The position numbers were made by a program, and so were the translations under genes. Under the pieces are notes generated by a model, which worked only from the letters and a program-made list of their open reading frames with translations, did no database searches and was not told the DNA's origin. From JAMXLO01 sp963726125 (lineage in GTDB: Bacteria; Pseudomonadota; Alphaproteobacteria; Acetobacterales; Acetobacteraceae): a DNA stretch of 64,000 bases. Below are positions 25,829-34,693 of the stretch, one piece after another. The stretch covers positions 372,001 to 436,000 of the forward strand of contig CAVSBG010000008.1 in NCBI GenBank assembly GCA_963726125.1. The letters are read 5' to 3'. Each line of letters starts with the position of its first letter. The first letter of the stretch is position 1.

Positions 25829-26437
25829 TTACGCGCCGGCAATCGCCTCGAGATACGCCGTTGCGGCAGCCATATCACCGCTCCGCGCTGCGAGCCCCAC
25901 ATATCCGTCCGGGCGGATGATCCACAGCCCATCCAGCGCCGCACCCGATCCCTGTACCGTCCGTGCCAGCGCCGGAAAGCGCGTGGCCAACTGCGCGCCG
26001 GTTGCCGCATCGGCGATGATCGTGAACCGTGGCGCCGTTGCTCGCTCGGCCGTCCCATTGGGCAGTTCGGCAGGCGGCCAGCGTTCGCCAGCCTTCGCCC
26101 GACCCGGTGCATGAGACCCCGTAACGGACAGCGGGCTTTCGGGATATGCGATATCGAGCTCGGTCAAGGCCTCGGACATTCGGTGCTGCACCTGGGACAA
26201 TCCAAGCACGAAGCGCGCTGCAAAATTGCGCACCGCCTGGCCCATCGGATTGCGCATGATGGCGACGCGTGTCAGTCGGCCGGCGTTCCGCAGCACGACT
26301 TCGCCTACGGCGCTGCGCTCGACGGAATAGCTGTCGAGCAACGACGGCTTCGCCACGCCGCGGATCACCATCGCGAGCTTCCAACTCAGGTTGAACGCGT
26401 CCTGCATGCCAGTGTTCATGCCTTGGCCGCCCGCCGG
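25829..26437 (-). pseudogene. FAD-dependent monooxygenase, C-terminal remnant (copy 1)
   Basis: This is the last third of a class A flavoprotein hydroxylase (MhpA/PheA/TfdB-like). Homology begins abruptly at AGGQGMNTGMQDAFNLSWKL, the conserved segment just after the GD motif that binds FAD ribityl. It continues without frameshift through SLLDSYSVERSAVGEVVLRNAG to the thioredoxin-like C-terminus (PRFTIIADAATGAQLATRFP) and a stop at 25829. The FAD- and NADPH-binding N-terminus is missing: at about 26437 the sequence switches to a TPR gene fragment on the other strand. The same gene occurs frameshifted but full-length at 42935-44424. Confidence 0.85.
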
Positions 26438-27132
26438 CTAAAGCGAGGGACGTGCTGCGTCAGACCATGGACGACGACCCCCACTTCGCGATGCCGGTGG
26501 CCTGGTCCGTCTGGTGGAACATTATTTGGGTGGGACAAGCCTGGTCCACCGATCCGGCACGCGACCTTGCGGCGGCCCAGGACCTCGGTGAGCGCGCAAT
26601 CAGCCTCGATCCGAACAACGCTCTTGCCCTGGCCATGATGGCCCATCTTCGGTCGTATCTTATGCATGACTATGACGCGGCTCTGGCGTTCTTTGACCGC
26701 GCGCTGCGTGCTGGTCCAAGCCACGCGATCGTGGTCACAATGTATGCGGTGACTCTCGCCTACCCGGGTCGCGGAGAAGAAGCCGTTCGCAACGCCAAGC
26801 TGGCGATCCGTCTGTCCCCATTCGATCCAAGGATGTTCCTCTTCCACTGCATCGCCGGATTCGCTCATTTCGCGGCAGGCTTGTACGACGATGCCGCGAA
26901 ATATGCGCGCGCGTCGAATGCCGCATCACCCCGATTTACCGCAAATGTCCGCATACTCATCGCATCCCTGGCCGCAGTTGGCGACGACAAGGGGGCGCGT
27001 GCGGCAGGGGCGAGACTTTTGGAACTCGAGCCCGAGTTTAACCTCAGCAGCTACGAGCAAACCCTTCTGCCCTATCGGGAACCTAAGGTTCGTGCGTATT
27101 TCCTCTCGTGCCTGCGTTCCGCAGGGCTGTAG
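26437..27132 (+). pseudogene. TPR-containing regulator/adenylate-cyclase-like protein, C-terminal remnant
   Basis: The open frame from the junction at 26437 gives AKARDVLRQTMDDDPHFAMP and then TPR-like helices (ERAISLDPNNALALAMMAHL, FFDRALRAGPSHAI, KLAIRLSPFDPRMFL). It ends with LLPYREPKVRAYFLSCLRSA, a tail typical of winged-helix/TolB/TPR proteins such as the one at 28802-30478. No N-terminal winged helix or catalytic domain is present, and the GTG at 26452 is only the first possible start. It abuts the FAD remnant within a base or two, so both genes were truncated by one rearrangement. Confidence 0.75.
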
Positions 27133-27236
27133 TCGTCAACCGCGGCCGTTGGCGCCCGGCCCCAAGAGCCGCGAGCAAAACGGCGGAAGAAATTACTCAT
27201 CCATATGGCCAGGTGGGTCTGCTTCGGCGATACGTG

Positions 27237-27550
27237 AGGGTTCGGCAGACCGACCGGTCAATTGCGCTCCGATCGCCGCATCCGCGATGATGGTGAACCG
27301 CGGCGCCGCTCCTTGCGCTATGCCCGAGTATATCGGCGGCCAAGAAACGATCGATGCATTCCCTGTGCTCGATCAGTTCGAGCGTGCGGCGCCACATCAC
27401 CAGCGCCTTGGACTTGTCGGTGCGCGCCGATCCTTGTCGACGATACGCACGGCCACGCCGAGGCGCCGCCAACCCTGCGGCCATGGTGAACCCCACGGGA
27501 CTGGCCCCAATGATGAGAACAGGCTTGTCGTATGCCACGTTCGGAACCCC
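27237..27550 (-). pseudogene. FAD-dependent monooxygenase remnant with internal deletion (copy 2)
   Basis: Reading the minus strand from about 27550, YDKPVLIIGASPVGFTMAAG gives the N-terminal Rossmann motif. A frameshift follows, then DKSKALVMWRRTLELIEHRE, as in the full copy at 44.3 kb. Near 27320 it jumps directly to the C-terminal segment (RFTIIADAAIGAQL, read in another frame). The middle of about 900 bp is gone. The sequence aligns base for base with parts of the copies at 25.8-26.4 and 42.9-44.4 kb. Confidence 0.75.
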
Positions 27551-27687
27551 CGTAAGATGTTCTTCGAGGCTCTCCCTTAGAGTTCGAGAGCGGCTCCTCA
27601 GGCACCGTTCCAACTTCCGGAAGCTTCCGGCCCAGTCGCTTTGCCGTTTTGAGCGATCTGATTTCTACACCCCAACGACCGTCGGTA

Positions 27688-28536
27688 CGGCGTTGTCCGC
27701 TTTACGTCGCCATCGCATCCAAGACAGGCCGCGCTTTCAAGGCCTGAGCGACGCGGTATCGGACGGCAGGAGCAGGGGCACGAAATCCGCCTCGGTCGCA
27801 ATCGCGCGAATTGTCGGGTCGTCGCGCACCAGTGCCTCGCCGTATTGGACGAGTGCATCGACATCAGCGCTCGGAATGGTCAGGCCGGTCGGGATGCTCG
27901 CCAGCCGTTCCCGCACCGCCGCATCGGCGATGTTGGCAAGCGAGATGTGCACGAGATCGCCGCGCACGTCATTACAGGGATGGCCGCCGATGACCGCCGC
28001 CTCGGCGCAGCGGATGGTGGCTAGGCGCTCCGCGAGATGCTGCACATGCTGTCGCGCGAGAGCAAGCGTCTCGAAGTTGTACGCATCGATCTGCGTGCCG
28101 GAGGCGGCCGATAGCTCGGAGAACAAATCGCCCACGGAGCGCTGATGGCCAAGTTCATGCGGCGCCTCGGCCTCTCCGTCGATGCTGATGACCAGGACGC
28201 GTCGAGTGCCGAGCGCGATGTGGTGGAACAGCGCGGCGTTCGATTGCAGTTCGAGAAAGAAGTTCAGCAGGCCGCGCATCGCCAGATTATCAGCGATGCC
28301 ACCGTCGAGCAGATGCACCCACTCCGTCTCGTGCGGGTCTGCATAACTGTCCTGTACCCGCGCGAGCTCCCGCCGGCGCGCGGCTGTATCCTCGAGTTCG
28401 GGCGGCGCGATGGCGGGCGGCGTGGCGAGCGGCGGCCGACTGCCGCCGCAACGCGCGGCATAGCTCTTCAGCGTGATCGGACCGAACAGGCCGGGAAAGC
28501 CGTTGCTCGCAGCCAATGCGCGCGCGATCGGAAAGC
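27688..28536. repeat. 849-bp direct repeat, copy 1 (patatin gene 3' part)
   Basis: Bases 27688-28536 match 33134-33982 at a constant offset of 5446 with no indel and only scattered substitutions. The repeat covers the C-terminal 60% of the patatin-like gene plus 49 bases downstream of its stop. It ends abruptly after GATCGGAAAGC. Confidence 0.92.
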
Positions 28537-28540
28537 CGTA
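27737..28540 (-). pseudogene. Patatin-like phospholipase, 5'-truncated duplicate
   Basis: The frame encodes the C-terminal part of the lipoprotein at 33183-34688, from about FPIARALAASNGFPGLFGPI through the catalytic-Asp segment HLLDGGIADNLAMRGLLNFF to the stop at 27737. The lipobox and the GVSGGS nucleophile elbow are missing. The open frame continues upstream to 29068, but that part is antisense to the regulator gene and has no patatin similarity. Without the Ser elbow it cannot be an active lipase. Confidence 0.85.
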
Positions 28541-28801
28541 AGGGACGGCAGACATCTTTGGCGGGCGGGATTGCCGCCGTCGCTGGGATGCTAAAGAGAA
28601 AGTCTGAGCTTCGTGTGCATGACGCACGAGCGCCAGGGACATCCCTGGCGCGACACGGCCGCGCCAAAGCGTTGTTAAATGCTGCAAATTGGTCTCAAGT
28701 CGGAGATAAGGGCTATCTGCTGAAGCCACTGCGATCCTGGAAATTCTATTGTCGACACAGGGAAGCGTGATAGGCAGGCCTTTATCCTCGGGAGGTGAGC
28801 T

Positions 28802-30478
28802 GTGAGCATCCAGACCTCCGCCGCGTTTCTGTTCGGTGGTTTCTTGCTCGACCGTGGTGCCGGCGGCCTGTTTCGCCTGGACGAGGCCGGTGGTCGGATC
28901 CCGATCGTCCTGGGTTCGCGTGCTCTCGACGTGCTTTGCGTTCTGGTCGAACGGCAGGGTGAACTTGTATCCAAACAGGCGATGATGGACACAGTTTGGC
29001 CAAACACCAGCGTCGAAGAGCACAATCTTGTTGTCCAAATTATGGCCTTGCGCCGCCTGCTGGACCAAGGGCGGTCAAAAGGAAGCTGCATCCAAACCGT
29101 AACCGGCCGCGGTTATCGCTTGCTATCGCCGGTAACAGCAGCGGCAGCTGAGAGACCGGTATTGGATGCCATATCAGTTGACGACAGGCAGCGGTCAACC
29201 TTGCCGATGGCCCCGACGATCGCAGTCCTGCCGTTCGTGAATTTCTCACAGGAACCCAGGTGGGATCGATTATGCGATGGCGTGGTCGAGGATATCATCA
29301 CCAGCCTCGCGATGTACCGGGACCTGCTGGTCATCGCCCGTCACTCCTCCTTTGCCTACAAGGGTCAGTCCATTGATGTGCGTGAAATCGGACATGCATT
29401 AGGCGCTCGCTACGTTATCGAGGGGAGCGTTCAGGCCGAGTCGGGCTGCCTTAAAGTCACGGCGCAACTCATCAGTTCGGCTTCCGGGGTGCATATCTGG
29501 GCTGGCAGCTACGCGCGAGAGGAAGTGGACCTTTTTGCAATCCAGGACGAGATCGTCGAGCAGGTGGTGGCCGCATTGGCAGGCTTCGGTGGTGCCATTT
29601 TGCAGACAGAACTGATGGCGGCACGTCGCAAACCGCCGGCCAGTCTGGATGCCTATGAATTGTATTTGCTCGGTTACGAGCAGGAGGCGCGCCTCGACCG
29701 CGACGGCACGATTTGATCCATCGATCTGCTGAAGGCGGCGCTGGCAGCTGACCCACACTTGTCCCGCACCTGGACCGTATTGCGATGGGCTTACGCCAAT
29801 TTGGTGGTTAACGGCTGGACCGATGACATTGAAAGCACTCGCGCATTGCATCGTGAGGCTGCGCTCAAGGCCGCGGAACTCGATCCAGGTGACAGTCTCG
29901 CGCTCATGGGCTTGGCACAACTGCTGATCAGCGAGGGCAATTTAATCGGTGGCAGCGAGGCGGTGGAGCGTGCGCTTATACTGGGCGCCAATCACGCGGA
30001 TACCCTCGCTTTCCTGGCGCGTTACGCAGCAACGTTGCTTGACCGGCCCAGTGAGGCTGTGGCTCTGATGAACCGCAGCTTCGTCCTGAACCCACACGCG
30101 CCATCCTGGTATTACGTCCATCACATTCGAGTCGCCTATTTTGCCCGCCTCTTCCATTTGGTGCTCGACCATTTCGCAAGATTGATGTCCAGCTCGTCCA
30201 CCCGCGTGATGGCACTGCGCGCGCAACAGTTGTTCAATATTCTTGCACTGGCGCATCTCGGCCGCGACGCGGAAATGATTGTCGCAATACGAGAGCTCCG
30301 CGATAGCGATCCCAATCTGGGGATAATCCAGATCGAGGCAGTGGGTCTTTGTCCCGCTGCCCTGGGCTTGTTTGTTGATGGCCTGCGTAAAGCACAGCTC
30401 CACGAAGCGTTGTCGCGGGCCTCGACCTCGCATCTGCGTCCCGCGACAGGCACCACTACAGCTACGTCATCTACGTGA
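28802..30478 (+). pseudogene. Winged-helix / TolB-like / TPR regulator interrupted by an in-frame TGA
   Basis: Residues 1-105 form an OmpR/CadC-type winged helix (LGSRALDVLCVLVERQGELV, TVWPNTSVEEHNLVVQI, IQTVTGRGYRLLSPV). Residues 135-270 match the TolB-like domain of CyaA/CadC relatives (IAVLPFVNFSQEPRWDRLCD, GARYVIEGSVQ). A TPR half should follow. After YELYLLGYEQEARLDRDGTI a TGA (29714-29716) stops translation. The same frame then continues cleanly (SIDLLKAALAADPHLSRTW and onward) to 30476, so the full gene was about 558 codons. A CGA-to-TGA change is the simplest cause. The N-terminal 304 aa could still be made and bind DNA. Confidence 0.8.
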
Positions 30479-30647
30479 GGCACGATGAGTGAATCACATG
30501 TCGGTGGATCTCGGACAACCTGCGGCGCGGTCGTGGAAGTCTGCTAACGCGCTGATCTCGCCGGTGCACTCCGCCAAAGTTGCCGCCTTGCCAACCGGGC
30601 TACGAACGCTTCAGTCTGACCAGCCTGACCTGAGGGAAACCAGCGCG

Positions 30648-31829
30648 ATGCGGTCGGCACGGACTGAAGCGTTTTGGCATTCGTTTCGCCAGCACGAAGG
30701 CCTGGAGCAACCGCACTACCAGACGACACACTTTCGCACGCCCCCTGCTCATGCGGATCGACTTCTCACGATGATGACCATTGGGGCCATGCGCGCGACA
30801 ATGGGGCCGATGCATTATTTCGGCGAGGATCGGGACGAACCTGTGCCATCAGTCGGCGACCATGCTGTATTGGTTGATCGCCACCGGCGTCCCCGGCTGA
30901 TCTGGCGAACCACCGCCGTGGCCATTGCTCCGCTCTCTTCGGTGACCACCGATTTTGTTTGGCGCTCGGGCGAAGGTAATGGCGAGCGCCTGATCTGGCT
31001 GCGCGAAGTCGGCGACAGTTTCGCGAGTCAGGCGCGAACGCATGGCTTTGATATGCATGACGATATAGAAACGTTATTCGAAACGTTGGAAGTCGTTTGG
31101 CCACTCGGCATCGCGCGTCGTATCCGGCAGGTGGCGCCATATCTCGACAGGGGTATCGCCCTGCTGCGGCAACTGGATGAGCAGCGTCGCATGGCGGCGA
31201 CCCTCGAGGCTGTTATCGCACGAATCCAGACTGCGGTCCTGACCGTGGGACCCACGATGGGCGTCGGTTTCACCAATTTGGCGGCCGAGGCTCTGTTGCG
31301 GCGCGGCGACGGATTCCGATCTAGAAACGGCGCGCTCGGGACCAGATGGCCCGCGGATGAACAGCGCCTGAAATCAGTGGTCGGGGCGGCGTGTGGCCGA
31401 TTCAATCCCTCCGGCGTGCTTGCGAATTCCATTGGACGCCAGTGCGCGGCAGGCGATCTGGTTTCGATATTCCGGGACGATGCGCAGCCTCCCTACCGGG
31501 TATCTGTTTTCCCGCTGAAGTCCAGCCATGCCATTCACGAATTGGCTGGCGAAGCCATATTGTTCGTGGAAGACCCGGAGCAGACATCCGGGCCAGAGCA
31601 GGTAGATCTCTTTTCTCGCGCATTTCGTCTGACGCCCGCCGAAGCGCGGCTCGCGGTCCATCTGGCGTCGAGCGGCTCTTTAAGAGACGCGGCGGATATG
31701 TTGAGCGTGACATACAACACGGCACGTGCGCATCTGCGGGCGATTTTTGATAAAACCGGCACCCACCGCCAGACCGAACTGATACGCATCCTGCAATCGT
31801 CAAACAGCCTGCGTGTTTCACTCACGTAG
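30648..31829 (+). CDS. ASCH domain fused to LuxR-type HTH regulator
   Basis: A 393-aa two-part protein. Residues 1 to about 152 are an ASCH domain like those in stand-alone YqfB-type proteins: TEAFWHSFRQHEGLEQPHY, MRATMGPMHYF, PSVGDHAVLVDRHRRPRLIW, and the end DIETLFETLEVVWP. From about 155 it switches to the central region of a large LuxR-family regulator (APYLDRGIALLRQLDEQRRM). It ends in a clear LuxR HTH: FRLTPAEARLAVHLASSG, MLSVTYNTARAHLRAIFDKT, RQTELIRIL. The ATG at 30648 is chosen because CTGAGGGAAA precedes it and it fits the ASCH start; the frame is open to 30489. The order is unusual and may be an in-frame deletion fusion. Confidence 0.72.
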   Translation: MRSARTEAFWHSFRQHEGLEQPHYQTTHFRTPPAHADRLLTMMTIGAMRATMGPMHYFGEDRDEPVPSVGDHAVLVDRHRRPRLIWRTTAVAIAPLSSVTTDFVWRSGEGNGERLIWLREVGDSFASQARTHGFDMHDDIETLFETLEVVWPLGIARRIRQVAPYLDRGIALLRQLDEQRRMAATLEAVIARIQTAVLTVGPTMGVGFTNLAAEALLRRGDGFRSRNGALGTRWPADEQRLKSVVGAACGRFNPSGVLANSIGRQCAAGDLVSIFRDDAQPPYRVSVFPLKSSHAIHELAGEAILFVEDPEQTSGPEQVDLFSRAFRLTPAEARLAVHLASSGSLRDAADMLSVTYNTARAHLRAIFDKTGTHRQTELIRILQSSNSLRVSLT

Positions 31830-31963
31830 CGACTGAGCGACCCACCTCCGCATGGAAAGGAGGGGGCGACCCGAATTTCCTTGGCAGCATCGTCCAAATG
31901 GACGATGCGCGATCCATCTCCATCAATCACGTTCCCGCCAGAACAGGTTTGGTGAGCATTCCC

Positions 31964-32074
31964 ATGAACACAACCCTCACAATCGCGGCGGCAATCGGAG
32001 TGATGATGGCCGCGAGCGGCTCCACATCCGCCCGTGCCGGCATCGTATCGTTTATCTGGGACCCCAGCCGTTAA
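31964..32074 (+). pseudogene. Truncated paralogue of the adjacent PEP-CTERM protein (leader only)
   Basis: A 36-codon frame begins with a signal peptide (MNTTLTIAAAIGVMMAASGS, then an ARA-G cleavage region). It continues IVSFIWDPSR before a TAA. IVSFIWDPS corresponds to TVTFTWDPS just after the signal peptide of the PEP-CTERM gene at 32238. The rest of the protein is missing. It is too short to be functional except as a leader peptide. Confidence 0.6.
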
Positions 32075-32237
32075 CCACGAACTCCATTACTCTAAGTACA
32101 GGACATTGTAATCACTTGGATTTATTTCAATTGACGGAGCTTTACAAGCTTTGAGGCGAGCCACACTGCCGTGGCTCCGCCTGTCCTGCATCCTGGCAGT
32201 CAATCGAAAGCCAATGACGTCGAGGGAGAGCCTGACA

Positions 32238-33068
32238 ATGCGCAAATGTCCGACGAATATAGCGTCTCTCGCAATCGTGGTGACCGCTCTCGGCACGTCC
32301 ACACCGTCGATCGCCGGGACGGTGACCTTCACCTGGGACCCGTCGCAGGCGGCACCTGCCCTTGTCGGCGGGCCAGCCGCCTTCACCGCCGACAACATCC
32401 AGGTGCAGAACTACATTCGCACGGTCAACACCAACGATCTGACCACGCTGAAGCAGAACTTCACCGGACAGCAATACCAGTCGATCACCGGCTTTACACT
32501 CGGCGGATCTCCCGTGGCGGTGCAGGGACTGAACTCCACCTTCGGACTCTACTTTCACCTCACACCAGCGGGTGCGTTTCCGATCAACAGCAGCGGCGCG
32601 ACAGTCGGACCGCCGACTTACTCCATGCTGGACATGACATTGGTCGCCGACGTTGGCCACGACGATGGAACCCTTTCATCGAATGCGGCCGGGATCGGCT
32701 TCAGCAATCCGGCGGGCACCGCGAACGATGTGACACTGGCGAGCGGCCATTTGCTCATGGCGGCACTGAGTGCCAACCCGGCCGACGGCAGCCGGCATGC
32801 CCACTATGTCACCACTTTCACACCGTCTGCCGCGGAGGCGGGTTTCTTCGTGGGGCCGAGTGGTCCCGTTGACTGGGAGGAGTTTCTGACCACGCCAGCA
32901 GCCGCGTTCTCGGTAGTCCCGTTGGATCCCCTGACCGTTCTCAACATTGCGGACGGCGACAAAGGCAGCCAGGGATTCGCACAACTCGTGCCAGAGCCGG
33001 CATCGCTGCTGCTGCTCGCCAGCGGACTTGCGGGCCTCACGCTCATGCGCCGTCGGCAACAGGTCTGA
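32238..33068 (+). CDS. PEP-CTERM sorting-domain exported protein
   Basis: A 276-aa exported protein. The signal peptide is NIASLAIVVTALGTSTPSIA. The mature domain has no recognised enzyme motif (VTFTWDPSQAAPALVGGP, YFHLTPAGAFPINSSGA). The C-terminus is a complete PEP-CTERM signal: VPEPASLLLLASGLAGLTLM then RRRQQ, which an exosortase would cut and anchor. No exosortase gene is in the window. The start 32238 is chosen over the longer frame (32151) because GAGGGAGAG stands 8 bases before it and it begins a proper signal peptide. It is probably a cell-surface or biofilm-matrix protein. Confidence 0.85.
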   Translation: MRKCPTNIASLAIVVTALGTSTPSIAGTVTFTWDPSQAAPALVGGPAAFTADNIQVQNYIRTVNTNDLTTLKQNFTGQQYQSITGFTLGGSPVAVQGLNSTFGLYFHLTPAGAFPINSSGATVGPPTYSMLDMTLVADVGHDDGTLSSNAAGIGFSNPAGTANDVTLASGHLLMAALSANPADGSRHAHYVTTFTPSAAEAGFFVGPSGPVDWEEFLTTPAAAFSVVPLDPLTVLNIADGDKGSQGFAQLVPEPASLLLLASGLAGLTLMRRRQQV

Positions 33069-33133
33069 AGATGGCCTGTAATCTGCCGCTCTCGCGGCTT
33101 GGCGTACCGCAGGCGTCCGGAACGTTTTCCGCG

Positions 33134-33982
33134 CGGCGTTGTCCGCTTTACGTCGCCATCACATCCAGGACAGGCCGCGCTTTCAAGGCCTGAGCGACGC
33201 GGTATCGGATGGCAGGAGCAGGGGCACGAAATCCGCCTCGGTCGCAACCGCGCGTACCGTCGGGTCGTCGCGCACCAGTGCCTCGCCGTATTGGACGAGT
33301 GCATCCACATCCGCGCTCGGAATGGTCAGGCCGGTCGGGATGCTCGCCAACCGTTCCCGCACCGCCACATCGGCGATGTTGGCAAGCGAGATGTGCACGA
33401 GATCGCCGCGCACGTCATTACAGGGATGGCCGCCGATGACCGCCGCCTCGGCGCAGCGGATGGTGGCAAGGCGCTCCGCGAGATGCTGCACATGCTGTCG
33501 CGCGAGAGCGAGCGTCTCGAAGTTGTACGCATCGATCTGCGTGCCGGAGGCGGCCGACAGCTCGGAGAACAAGCCACCGACGGAGCGCTGATGGCCAAGC
33601 TCATGCGGCGCCTCGGCCTCTCCGTCGATGCTGATGACCAGGACGCGTCGAGTGCCGAGCGCGATGTGGTGGAACAGCGCGGCGTTCGATTGCAGTTCGA
33701 GAAAGAAGTTCAGCAGGCCGCGCATCGCCAGATTATCAGCGATGCCACCGTCGAGCAGATGCACCCACTCCGTCTCGTGCGGGTCTGCATAACTGTCCTG
33801 TACCCGCGCGAGCTCCCGCCGGCGCGCGGCTGTATCCTCGAGTTCGGGCGGCGCGATGGCGGGCGGCGTGGCGAGCGGCGGCCGTCTGCCGCCGCAACGC
33901 GCGGCATAGCTCTTCAGCGTGATCGGACCGAACAGGCCGGGAAAGCCGTTGCTTGCCGCCACTGCGCGGGCGATCGGAAAGC
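33134..33982. repeat. 849-bp direct repeat, copy 2
   Basis: This is the partner of 27688-28536, within the intact patatin gene. The repeats bracket the CadC/TolB/TPR regulator, the ASCH-LuxR gene and the PEP-CTERM genes. Recombination between them would delete or duplicate a 5446-bp unit. Confidence 0.92.
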
Positions 33983-34688
33983 TGTTCAAGTCCGAGCAGA
34001 GCAGGCCGAAATTGACACCGAGGAACGGAAACGCCGTGCCATTGACGATGTCGGTAGCGTTGATCGACACCACGGGCTGACCGGCGCGCGCGAGATCGGC
34101 GAAGGTTGCGCCGTGGAACATGAGCCGGTCATAAACCTGCGCCATATAGTCGTTGGTGCCGATGTCCGGATCAACCATCCAGCCCCAATGCCATGGTATT
34201 GCGTAGATGCCCCAGATATAGGCGTTGATGTCGACGTCAAGGAAATCCTTCGGGAAGGTCTCGAAGCTCCGTTGGTGATACAGGCCGTAATGCGCGGCCG
34301 GGAAGCTGCCTCCCGACACGCCCGCGATGTAGTCGAGTGCGTTCAGCATGCTGATGCTGCGTCCGTCCGGCGGATGCAACGGGATGTCGCGCAGGCCACG
34401 CAGCGCGCCAAACCCGAACGCGGCCGAGCGCTTGCCGCCGCCGGAAATCGTCACGAACAGCAGGATGTCGCTGTTGGCAGCATCGTGCGTGTTGGCGTGG
34501 CCCTCGGCGAGATTGGTGACGTAGCGCGCCAGGCCGTAACTGGTGGAGAATGCCGGCGCGCCCTCGGTATCCATCGGCAGCGGCTGGTTCATCCGCGCTG
34601 CCGGCATTGTGCAGCCGAGAAGCAGCGCGCCCAGCGCGGCGAGCATCACGATCGCGCCCACGCCGCCCGGCTTCGTGCTCCCTGGCAT
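33183..34688 (-). CDS. Patatin-like phospholipase, lipoprotein
   Basis: A 501-aa acyl hydrolase, probably attached to a membrane facing the periplasm. The lipobox is LLLGCTMP with Cys about residue 26. The patatin signature is present: oxyanion-loop region ISGGGKRSAAFGFGALRGL, nucleophile elbow IAGVSGGSFPA (GxSxG) and the catalytic Asp in LLDGGIADNLAMRGL. The frame is open to 35000, but the ATG at 34688 (MPGSTKPGG) starts the lipoprotein signal and lies 5 bases after the antiporter stop, so the two are co-transcribed. The 3' 60% is duplicated at 27.7-28.5 kb. The likely activity is phospholipase A or another esterase. Confidence 0.88.
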   Translation of the reverse strand: MPGSTKPGGVGAIVMLAALGALLLGCTMPAARMNQPLPMDTEGAPAFSTSYGLARYVTNLAEGHANTHDAANSDILLFVTISGGGKRSAAFGFGALRGLRDIPLHPPDGRSISMLNALDYIAGVSGGSFPAAHYGLYHQRSFETFPKDFLDVDINAYIWGIYAIPWHWGWMVDPDIGTNDYMAQVYDRLMFHGATFADLARAGQPVVSINATDIVNGTAFPFLGVNFGLLCSDLNSFPIARAVAASNGFPGLFGPITLKSYAARCGGRRPPLATPPAIAPPELEDTAARRRELARVQDSYADPHETEWVHLLDGGIADNLAMRGLLNFFLELQSNAALFHHIALGTRRVLVISIDGEAEAPHELGHQRSVGGLFSELSAASGTQIDAYNFETLALARQHVQHLAERLATIRCAEAAVIGGHPCNDVRGDLVHISLANIADVAVRERLASIPTGLTIPSADVDALVQYGEALVRDDPTVRAVATEADFVPLLLPSDTASLRP

Positions 34689-34693
34689 ACCCT

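Noticed and set aside
28545..29068. N-terminal extension of the truncated patatin frame
   Set aside because: It is antisense to the winged-helix regulator and has no similarity to the patatin N-terminus; it is an accidental open frame after truncation.
30489..30647. 53-residue N-terminal extension of the ASCH-LuxR frame
   Set aside because: ASCH similarity begins at 30648, where a GAGGGA-type site precedes an ATG; the extension looks non-coding.
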